From positions 33,318,124 to 33,382,123 of the forward strand of contig JAFMSR010000012.1 of assembly GCA_022818135.1 (NCBI GenBank): DNA of 64,000 nt. The letters run 5' to 3'. Position numbers and translations under genes: made by a program. The notes beneath the pieces were generated by a model. That model saw nothing but the letters and a program-made list of their open reading frames with translations, ran no database searches and was not told the DNA's origin. How positions within the stretch are numbered: the first letter of the stretch is position 1; the number at the start of each line of letters is the position of its first letter. The DNA comes from Saxidomus purpurata. Its lineage: Eukaryota > Mollusca > Bivalvia > Venerida > Veneridae. Positions 40,201-52,200 of the stretch are shown here, in pieces.

Positions 40201-43200
40201 ATTTGATTATGTGCCGTAGTCAAAAATATATCGAGATGGTATTACGTACGTTGGTAGAGTTTATATCTGTTTGTTTCTGTCGGAACTTTAAGATGGGACG
40301 CGTGTCGGTGAGTCATGTACTACTGCTTTGACAACATGTGTTGATTGCTATGCCTTCTGCAATGGTAGTATTTGCGACTGTGTGGACGGATTTACGTGGA
40401 ATGGCACACTTTGCGGTAAGCAAAACCTGATGGATGAAAGGGAATGTCACACACAAAATCCAAAGCGGCTCCTTTGAGACACATTTATCATGAATAGTGA
40501 ATGAAAACATATTGATCGTTTCGTAAAACGAAATCTTTTAATCATTTTCTGTTCAAGTCGACCTTTCAATCAAAGACTTCTTATATCACGCCTAACTATA
40601 AACTGATTAGAATTGTAAATATTGCATGTCTTCAAGTCGAGGCGGGACGGAGGTAGATATTATTCTGCAAATGATGCATTTGTAATACGATTTTGATATA
40701 AACTTAGTTCATTGGATGAGTTTCATCACCTATTGTCAGAACGATTTAAAACCCATACGAGTCAGAAAAAAGAATGTGAAATAAATGCAATTTATTTCAA
40801 CAGTTGGAGGAGAACTGTGTGATCCTTGTAGTTATACTCCCGATTCATGTGCACCTGATTATCAATGTGGAACAGACAGCGGCCGATGCGAATGCCCGCC
40901 TGATCAAGTACAAATCGACGGTAGCTGCTGTAAGTGTTTGACATACTTGAAATGCTATAGTCCTTAAATATCAGATAAACGTGTCGTCCGTATATCTTTG
41001 AACTTTGTAAGCCATCCTTGATCTTTCATACAATGCACACAAAATCATTGCGAAGAACGTTGTCGCAATTCCCTGTGCAGCCATTATTATAATATCAATT
41101 TAAAACGCAGTATCTTCACACGACGTGTAAATTACTCGCTATCTTGTATCTTCCATAATTATGAGAAACACAAACGGCTTTTTTTATAAATGGCGATTTT
41201 TTATTTGATTATGTGCCGTAGTCAAAAATATATCGAGATGGTATTACGTACGTTGGTAGAGTTTATATCTGTTTGTTTCTGTCGGAACTTTAAGATGGGA
41301 CGCGTGTCGGTGAGTCATGTACTACTGCTTTGACAACATGTGTTGATTGCTATGCCTTCTGCAATGGTAGTATTTGCGACTGTGTGGACGGATTTACGTG
41401 GAATGGCACACTTTGCGGTAAGCAAAACCTGATGGATGAAAGGGAATGTCACACACAAAATCCAAAGCGGCTCCTTTGAGACACATTTATCATGAATAGT
41501 GAATGAAAACATATTGATCGTTTCGTAAAACGAAATCTTTTAATCATTTTCTGTTCAAGTCGACCTTTCAATCAAAGACTTCTTATATCACGCCTAACTA
41601 TAAACTGATTAGAATTGTAAATATTGCATGTCTTCAAGTCGAGGCGGGACGGAGGTAGATATTATTCTGCAAATGATGCATTTGTAATACGATTTTGATA
41701 TAAACTTAGTTCATTGGATGAGTTTCATCACCTATTGTCAGAACGATTTAAAACCCATACGAGTCAGAAAAAAGAATGTGAAATAAATGCAATTTATTTC
41801 AACAGTTGGAGGAGAACTGTGTGATCCTTGTAGTTATACTCCCGATTCATGTGCACCTGATTATCAATGTGGAACAGACAGCGGCCGATGCGAATGCCCG
41901 CCTGATCAAGTACAAATCGACCGTTAAAGACCTATGTAAATCAATTTGAGCGCGGTGCAAGTCAATGTTCGTCACCTTAAGTATGGAATCCCTACACGCC
42001 AAACGCAAATACACTATAATATTTGAAGAGATCTTTAAATATATGTAGAACCCTATTACTATTTGAGAAACATATAAAACAGTGCAATATATTTCGACAG
42101 CTACACCAATTGTGTGTGATGGTCCCTGTATGGAATGTCTATCTGATCAAGCACAAATCAACGGAGGCTGCTGTAAGTTATAGATATTCCCTAAACATAG
42201 ATTAAAAGTGTCTGAATATATTTTCTATAACGGTAATCTGATTTTCTATATCATGAATGAGTAAAACGTTTGATCATATTCATTGATTTTTATGCATCAA
42301 TGACGTACAAACAAGGAACGATGAGAATGCCCGCCTTAGGAAGTACAAAATCAACAGGAGCTGCAATAAGTGTTCGACCAATCTCAAATGTTATAGTTCT
42401 TAAGTATCAGAAAAGGTGTTGTCAGTATGTTTTATTTTTGAACCAGTTTTTTTCTCTTCATATAATGTGCACAGAATTGTTGTTAAGAACGAGGTCGCAG
42501 CTGACTGTGCAGTTGTTAGATTTAGTTTACGGCTTCCAATTACAACCGCTGATTTGTATTTTGATTTTGTCTTGTGGTAAAACATCTTGAAAGAGTAATA
42601 TGTTTATAAATTTAAAAGAAAATCATAACTTTATAAAGGTAAGTAAACTTTGCAATGCGTTGGCATAAGTATGAAATAATTATGTAAGACTGTCGCGTCC
42701 GCCGTCTACACTGTAATCCCGGCAACAGCAATGAAAGGAAAAAGTATTTTAGGTGTAGGTATCTGGGTGATACAAGTCTTACTGCATCTCGACTGTTCTG
42801 ACAGAGTACAGAACTGAAATATGTGCTTTGCTGTTTTGTTTGAAAGAGCACGTGAGCATTTCGATGATGAGGCCAGCTTCAATTTTCTATACGTATGAGC
42901 ATTGAGTCAGAAGCCTGAATAAAATAACTTTTTGGTCTGCGTCTTCGCGTTTTAGTCTTAATCACCCTAAGTTTTTCATATATGACTGTTTTGAGCGCCT
43001 GGTCGATTCTAGTTTCTGGTTTGGTCAATGTGACCGCAATCTCATTGCCATGAACACCACAGTATGCAGGCATCCACTTGAGGACATAATCCGCTTACCA
43101 TCTCTTAAGTTCCTATGTCATTTCGCAGAAGTTAAATACAAATGTACATTGTAATCCTGGACTGATAGATCATCTGTCATATGACATTCATACTCCACTT

Positions 43201-46200
43201 TTGACTCTTCAATGATCTTTTATGCCTATACGATGGATTCTTTTTCTGACTTGTAGTTGGTAAAGTGCTTGTCTGTTGGTATTCCCACTGTTGTGAGCTT
43301 GATACCAGCACAATCATCTTGTATAGCAGCTGTTACAGAGACACCTATTTTTTTAATTTGAATAGGTGTACTGTAAATGATAATATGCTACCAGTTAATA
43401 AATACCTGATATATTTTAGCATCGACGACGGATTAAAGGTTACCATTTAGAATTTTTTTAACAACTATGTTAGTAAACGCTTGCGTTTGTTCTGATAGAG
43501 TTAGTTTGAACGATCACTCTTAGCATGAAAAGGTTGTTTGTACCATATTTTAAGACAGAAAGATATACAAAAACCCAAACATTTTAACTGCAATATAATT
43601 TTACAGTAAAAGGTAGACTTTCTTTTGGACACGGTGTCTTTTGATAAATAGGGTTTTTAAATTCGCCCTTTTCTTTAAAGTTTTAATATAAAGTCTCATT
43701 ATTACGTTGAATGTAGATTACTTGTAGATCCTACTTTACCTAGAAACATGCCTAACCGGTGTAATAAACTGGTGTTCTATATTTGCTCCTAACGTTTTAA
43801 AATAAAAACTGCCCCCCCCCACCCTTGAAAAGAAAAAGAAAAAAGAAAAGCTGTCCGACAAAGCTTTTTCCATGATGAAGCGAGAGAAACGCCCCCAAAT
43901 TGCTTTTGGCTAAGTACAATAATATATCTGCACATTTGTTATCTATGTATGAGTATCTTACGTGCTCACTTAAATTCGATAAAGCCGAAGGGCCTATCTT
44001 ACTCTAGTTTAATTTTCGTAGAAACGCCGGAACTCATGCTTATAACATACGTAACGCAGATAAAACAACTTATAACTTTAATTTACCAGTTTCACTCCTT
44101 TGTGGCAATTGTACCACGGATAGTGATTGTTTTGGAGATAACCAAGTTTGTGAAAATAACGAGTGCGTATGTAGAAACAACACATATCTAGACGATTGTG
44201 GTATCTGCGTACCAAGTAAGTTGATTTTGTCATATACGGTAATGGTAATTTATAGCGACATATCTAGAAAAACATAGAGGAACGGGTGGATTTATGACAA
44301 CTGGATTAGTGAAAATTGCATCTTTTTGAATTTGTTCTCGCACAATTAAAAAATGTAGTTGTCCCGGAGTCATCAGTCTTGCATTTATATAATTTGGGAT
44401 GTAGGTCGTAAACATGGGGTTTGCATGTGGTTTTGCCCAGTAAAGACAGAGTTATTACCCTTGAACTAATGAAAATTGGCGTGTTTAAACTTTTGTCGTG
44501 CACTGACTGCTCGCAAATTACTTACAGTAAAGTAGTAAAACCGCACAGATTTGTTTATTATGATATGATTTCGTTCGCCATGGGTGCACCTGCATAGATA
44601 ATTAAAGCAATTTTGTTAAAAAAAAGAAATTAACTTTCAGCAATATGTTTGGGTTGACAGTAATTGTTAATACATGCATTAACATTTCATATTCTTCTGA
44701 TGAAAACGACAGCCAGTTTTTTTTCAAAGCTGTAATTAAGAGAGTGCATTCCATGATAAAATGCAGTGACACATTTACAGCTTGCATTTGCATTAAGAAA
44801 GTATTTTGGTTTAAGAGGTGTTCATCGTCTAATGAACAACAATTTGGAGTTCTGCTGCGCAGTAACCTGAGTGATTTATAAGTAAGCTGCTTACTGAAAA
44901 AGGGTTGTTAGACAATAATCAACGCCTAAAAGATATCATGTCGATTCTAACATGACTAGATACATATGTATCACAAAAAAAATATTTTTGAAAAGTGCTA
45001 TATTTTACGCGAACATTTATTATTAGTTCGTCATTATTAAGAAATAGTTAGCTTCATTTATGACGCCATGACGGCTCGCGTGTTAAAATGTCGTTCAATG
45101 CTGATTACATAGAGGATGATTGCTGGTTTCGGTGTAAGATGACGTTATAATTTCACCGAGTGGGCACCAAAAGTGATATTTTCACGAGTGGCGCAGCCAC
45201 GAGTGAAAATAACTACTTTTGGTGTTCACGAGTGAAATTATCGTGATATGACACCGATACCAACAATTTACTGTTTATTTTATGTCTCAAAATCTACTTT
45301 TGCTGAGTTTATTTCAACAAAATGTCTAAAATCGCGGGAAACGTCATCAGAAAACATCGAAAACATGACGTCATTTTAACGACGTCATCGATATATGGTT
45401 TCCGGATTTCATCAGCTCGGTATACTTTTTGACTTCAATCCGGGTAACAGATTTTGATAATTTTCACTATGTGGACAGTGAGTTTAAACCACCGAAAAAC
45501 ATTTAATAAATATTAATAAACTTCTTTAAACGGAACGATTCGTATTTGAATATATAGTTTACATCTATTTATTTTTTTTCTCGTTTTTCGAATATTATGT
45601 TTTCTACAAACTAGATTTGCATAAAACATGTTATATAGGGATAAGCTATTGTGACTTAATGACAAATTTATTAACTATTCAGACTCTTGCCTAGATACTT
45701 TCAGGAAGAGTCTTGATTCTAAGATTTGAACTCATGTGGATTCTTTATGCAATATACATACACTTTTATATCTCGATAATTCGGATAAAAGCGGAATTGA
45801 GAAATTTACTCTATAGGACACCTTTAATTACGATAATAACTAATGAAAAGGTCAATAAAATACTCTGGAACAATAATTACTCGTGTGAAACATCCGGATT
45901 CGTTTTAATCCGGCAATACACGGTATCGTTCGGAAATATCCTAAACCATTCCATCATAACGACGTAACTACCGCATATAATGACGAAACTACCGCATATA
46001 AAGAAATTACTACCGCATATAATGCTGGAAGCACAGCATATAAGGAAATCATATGTACAGCATATAATGTGAGATCTACAGTGTATATTAACGAAAGTAC
46101 CATATATAATGTTATTTGCACTGCATATCAGGAAAAAAGCACCACACATAATGCACACAGTGACTACCACATATAACGTTTTATCTACTACACACAATAA

Positions 46201-49200
46201 CCAATCTACTACATATATTGGTGTTTGTACCGCACACAAATTCAAATGCACTGCATATAAAGACAGTACCACCACATATAAGAAGAGGTGTACAACAAAT
46301 AACAAAGAAAGTACAGCATATAAAGTAACTTGTACCACACATAATGAACTATCTACCACATATTATAGGTTATTGAACTTGTATGGTGAAATATTACTTG
46401 GAACGAGTTGATTTGGCGGGAACAACGAGCTTGCGAGTTGTTCCCGCCAAATCAACGAGTTTCAATTAATATTTAGCCATACAAGTTCAATAATCTTTTT
46501 ATTATATACTTTCATATTGAATATGAACAAAAATGACATTCTGTTAGCAAAAAACAATAAATGAATGTTGAAATTTCTCAGACAACTAGCGTACTATTTC
46601 ACCATGTACATTTTCTTTATTGCGTATTAATAGACTCGATTCAATATTGTTGTTTATACGTGACGTCATTTATTACGAGAAACGTTGACGCCAATTGTAC
46701 AGTAAGAAATTTCAGTTGCAGTCCGCCATCTTGTTTTAAAAAAAGCAAGACTTTTCCTACGGATGCAGGTCTGTACTTTGAAATGCGAATACATCAACTT
46801 GATGTACGTTCCTAAAACTGTTTTTTCTTTCTTATGACTACATGCAAAACATCATTCCTTTTGTTTATCAATACTTGGCTGAAATACGTACCAGTAACTT
46901 TCGTAACTAGAACTGGTATTGCGTGCCCTAAAAAATTCGAACCTTTTTAAAAATGAAACTCTTTTACGTCTACTTGAAAATGATTAAAGTTTCTTCTTAT
47001 TTGACGTAGTTATAATTGTAAAAAACTGTCGAACTTCGACATAGAAACCTCATTAAAACGATGTTTGCAAACAAATAAAATAGTCCGTACAGCAGAATCC
47101 CTTGCCAACGTTCAGTATCATTCCTTACCAACGTGCAGTACCGTAGAATACTGAACGAACTCTCTAAGGCAAAGTGAACGGGGCAATATATAAGTATATA
47201 ATAAAGTTAAATATCTACAGCATATGATAAAAGATCTACTGCATATTATAGGTTATTGAACTTGTATGGTCAAATATTACTTGGAACGAGTTGATTTGGC
47301 GGGAACAACGAGCTAGCTCGAAACGTAATATTTAGTCATACAAGTTCAATAACCTTTTTATTGTATACTTTCATATTGAATATGAATAAAATGACATTCT
47401 TTTAGCAAACAAACAATAAATGAATGTTGAAATTTCTCAGACAACGGGCGTACTATTTCACCATGTACATTTTCTTTATTGTGTATTAATAGACTCGATT
47501 CAATATTATTGTTTATACGTGACGTCATTTATTACTAGAAACGTTGACGTCAAAAAAAAAAAAAAAAATAAATTGCCGTCCACCTTCTTGTTTTGGAAAA
47601 CGCAAGATTTTCCTACGGATGCAGGTTTGTACTTGAAATGTGAATCACAACAGTTTATGTTTTCCTCTTGTCTACATGCAAAACATCATTCCTTTTGTTT
47701 ATCAAAAATTGGCTGAAAGACTACCAGTAACTTTCCTACCAGACGGTATTGCAGGCTTTTTAAAAATGAAACTTTACGTCACTTGAAAATGATTAAAGTT
47801 TCTTTTTATTTTAAGACCGTTGATTTTTGTAAAAACTATCAAACTTCGACATATAAACCTCATTAAAACGATGTTTGCAAACAAATAAAATAGTCCGTAC
47901 AGCTGATCGCTAGGACCGCCCTCCCTTGCCAACGTTCAGTATCATTCCTTACCAACGTGCAGTACCGTAGAATACTGAACGAACTCTCTAAGGCAAAGTG
48001 AACGGGGCAATATGAAAGTATATAATAAAATGAAATATGTACCGCATATAAGCAAACAAGTCATGATAAGACGGTCATGGCGCTCCACAGAAATGTACTT
48101 AGCGTACTTATACCTTTCGTGAGATTTCGCGGTGGTTATAAGGTTCTGACTCATTTCTCGAAATATTATGTATTATTTCGTTGTTGCTAGTTAATGTATG
48201 CGGATTTTTATATCCGTCATGACGTTCTGTTCATACGATTTTCCGTAATACATGTTGTATCCAGTTAATATGTGTTTAAAGTAATTAAAGATAGTTGTAT
48301 TTTGCACACAACAAAACAGAAGACATTTTTGTTTGACAATCCATTTATCTTTTATTGTGAAACCGTTCTTTCTTATTTTAACACTATAACATCTGAATGT
48401 CTACTCTATGCATGTAACTTCCACATTAATTTTGTCTCTCCCATCATTATCAATGTGTGTGTTGCATTTATATACAAGCAAGCGGAATTACAGAATAATA
48501 ACACATTTTCCTATATCTGATCAAGGTATTAGTTTAGTTTAGTTTATACTAATTTACTTTATTGTTCGGTTGCGAAGAAAGCTTGAAGCTTATTGAGTCA
48601 ATCTCGAGTCCGCTTCCTGGAAAACACAGCACCGGTGTCATATGAGGAAGTACGGTCGTGACTCTGGTGGGACTCGAACCCCCAACCTCCGAGATGAGCG
48701 GCAGATACGACCGCTAATATGAACATGATAACAAATGTTTAAAAGGTCTCAAGAGTTACCATTACCATTACTTGTGGTTATATCCTCTCACAGATTCAAG
48801 TACACATTTTGAAAAAAATTAACCGTTGAATTAAAAAGATAACCATTGTATAAGCCTACCTTCGGTTGAAAATTGTGAAAAACCGGATGTTATACCAGAA
48901 ACAGTATTTTACAAATTTTCAGTAACCATACACATAGTTTTTCAAATTGTGGTATTAAAATATTAAAGGATATAATGTAGAGTTGCAGCAATAGCACAAG
49001 CAGTCAAATGACCCTAATAAAATTACCATGATACATGATGGTAAGGTACGTAATGGTAAAGGAAGCAAGAAATCAAAGCGAAGTGCAAATCGTATGAACA
49101 GGGCATCGGTTTAGCTTTGATTACTTTTCATAAGACTAGTCTAATGGCAAAAATGTATCATGTTGATTTTCAAAAATTAAGATTTGAAATTAGTAATTTC

Positions 49201-52200
49201 CATTTTCCAATCTCTGGTATAAATGTAACAAGTTTATTATCCATATAAGTCTTAAAAGAATAAAACAAAATTGATTTTTTGAATTTGTAAAAAGACATTT
49301 AAATTATGTTATAAAGTTAAAAAAGAAAATACCCCCAACCACACATACACACAAATTTGTCCTGGTCGTATTTAAACCTACATTTTAAAGTCGCCAAAAT
49401 TACAAAATCATTGTTCTTGACTACTGTGTCACGAAGACTATTGTTATTGTTGTATACATAAATACAATGCAACTGAATAGTAATCAGGGGTATATAGTTT
49501 ATTATGGGTCCAATTTCTGAATGTCAGCAAGTTCTTCTGAACTGTGTAGTTGTACTGTACTGTACTTTATTCTATTCTATTGTAATCAACTGTCCTCTAT
49601 TTTTCTGAAATCGCCTGTACTGTACTCTACTTTGCAGTAATCTACTGTACTCTATTCTACTGTAATAAACTGTATTCTATTCTACTGTTATCTACTGTAT
49701 TCTATTCTTATGTTATCTACTGTATTCTATTCTACTGCAATCTACTGTACTGTACTCTATTCTACTGTATTTGACTGTACTCTGCTCTACTGTACTGTAT
49801 TTTACTGTAATCTACTGTACCCTACTCTACTGTAATAATCTGTACTGTACTCTATTCTACTATAATATACTGTACTGTTTTCTATTGTAATATATTGTAC
49901 GGTACTGTATTCTTTTCTACTATAATCTACTGTAATCTATTCTACTGTAATCTACTGTACTCTTTTCTACTGTCATCTACTGTACTCTATTCTACTGTCA
50001 TCTACTTTACCCATTATACTGTAATTTACTGAATTGTACACTGTTCTACTGCTATCCTATGTAATCTACTCTACAACAGTCCCATTACGAAACCTTACCT
50101 GAATTAACTGAGCATGCTATTTTCCATCGATTATACGCTGAACAGGGAAAATGTACAGGTTTTGATAAAATATTTATTTAATTATCGTTTTATATCATTT
50201 ATGATTTTCTACAACCATCTGTGGGCCTCGACAGTTCAGTGGTAAGCGCGTACGCATCCGGAACGCGAGGTCCTGGGTTCGAATTTCAGCCAGAGCTTTG
50301 GTGTGTATTTGGACAAAGACACTGATGCCACACTTGCCTTTATCACACTGTGTCGGCAAAACGCAACGGCTCCAATTTAACGATGCTGCTCCAACTAACG
50401 TAACGACAAGGCTCCAACTAAACATGGCCGATTTCATAAACAAAACGCACGTGAGTATAACAGAATCGTGTATTTTTTTATAGTTATTCGCAAATCCTGA
50501 TGAAATGAATACTGTTACGGAATGCCCACACCTGTCCTGCATACCCGTAGCTTGTAGGCCTTTTCAGACATCCGTACGTGTGAAAGTAATGCAAGTTGAA
50601 TGCTGAGGATTCAACGGTAAACAGTGCGAAAACAGACCAAAATGCATGGATTTTGCACATAATTAGCGAAGTTAAGGTGTTTAGGATAAAACAAATGCAC
50701 TGGCATATAACTTTTGGTCAAATCTAATAAGATTATACTCGTAGTTTACCGATCTGATATGTCTATAGGCAAAAATCTACATTTTCAGCAATACAACGAT
50801 TCAGACTCCAATTTAGGATACAACGAAACAGTTCCAATTCGTTTTTCACCAACCATTTTCAAAGACGTTTTAGAACAATTGCATTTATAAATGAATCTCT
50901 TATCGAAAAAACTTACGTGTTTATGCCATCTTGTCCTTCCTCTTTGTAAAATAAACATAGAACATGAATATATTCCAAATACTTTGCCAAAATTACAGGA
51001 TTTATGAAAAGAGCAGAACATTTTTTTTTTATTTCAGACTGATATATAGCGTGCAACGTCTTGTTCATATGATATTATTACATATGATATTAACACGTAA
51101 ATATTTACAGGTCATACAAACAAAATGAAACTAATAATTATGACTTTCAGAAGTTGAATGCGGAATGAACGTCCAAAATAACATTTCGTAAGAACAAAGC
51201 TTCTTCTATAAACACTGATACTTTTATCAAAGATGATTTGTTTTGTAGAAGTTCTAAAAAAAATTAACATAGACGGTCTCGCATAAAAGTATTTCCTTAT
51301 TCATTATAAAGTGGACATTTACATATAAGGGGGTACTCATCTTCAAGATCTAAAGTGACATAGTGCTACAAATTTCATTTGACCTGGCGCGTTAACTGCT
51401 AGCAATAATCGTTTATATATGCAGTCTTGAAATTATTTACAAATATTTTTCACTTTGGATTTTTATATTGATATAAACGTCACATGTAGAAGGTGGTGTT
51501 TCACTGTTTCAACAAAATCTTCAACCCGGATTGACATAAACAAGTGTACCCAACGTAACGAATAACTCTGACGTCGTTTGAATGATATAACGTGTGTCGT
51601 GCTTTCTGGTGCTATTTCCCACGGATTTCGAAATTTAATTGAAACAACTTAAAGTAGAGCTTTAAACCTAAAATAAACAGGAACATTTTTGGTATTGATG
51701 TTATTGCACACTCTATATTTGAAATACAAGATATACAAGACATTTTGGCGGTAACGAGGCTCTAAACCGCGTGTTATATTACCCAGCTACAGTGACCTTA
51801 ACATTGGGCTTTGGAGGTTATACAAATACCTGTGGCCTTGACTTTGAGCTACTTACCCTACATTCCAGTATGCATAAAGTAAACATAAATACCCAAGATT
51901 TCTGCCAGTTTTGATGAAGTTCCAACAAGAGATTTTAGAGGTAAAGCGCAGACATTATTTGTAGAATATATCCTTACACAAAAATAAATCAGAGAAAGCG
52001 GTGGTGTAGACGTTAAGTTGTCGGCCGCTCATTCCGGAGGTTGCGGATTCAAGCCCAGCTGTGGTCACGACTGTACTTCCTCATATGACACCAGTACTAT
52101 TTTTTCCAGGAAGCGGACTCGAGAGTGACTCGATAAGCTACAAGCTTTCTTCACAATCGAGCTAAAATAAAACACCGATTTCTGAACTAGCGCCAATGTT

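Larger units (their letters stand above)
23636..41921 (+). repeat. 1,002-bp tandem array, about 18.25 units, each with two coding exons
   Basis: The unit recurs at exactly 1,002-bp spacing over 18.3 kb. Exon and intron text was the same in every copy I compared. The only differences seen are at the first unit's left edge ('ataaacatag' against 'ataaacttag', and five against six A's near 23736). Each unit holds exon A (126 nt), an intron of 365 nt, exon B (123 nt) and an intron of 388 nt. All exons are phase 1-1, so each unit adds 83 residues and 14 Cys. The array ends abruptly at 41921, inside the 19th exon A. Diverged relatives lie on both sides (22990-23635 and 42101-42560). Identity this high means very recent amplification, strong homogenisation or an assembly error. 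Confidence 0.95.

Noticed and set aside
24281..41512. Recurring 65-codon frame on the minus strand in each array unit
   Set aside because: It is the antisense shadow of exon B and its intron, repeated because the unit is repeated. It has no domain and no independent support.
23636..41921. CRISPR-like or satellite array
   Set aside because: Repeats are 1 kb with coding exons and splice sites, with no short repeat-spacer pattern and no cas genes. It is a genic tandem duplication.
45877..46359. 160-codon minus-strand frame with Val/Cys/Tyr repeats
   Set aside because: Generated by the CATATAA minisatellite; an open frame also exists on the other strand, and no domain is present.
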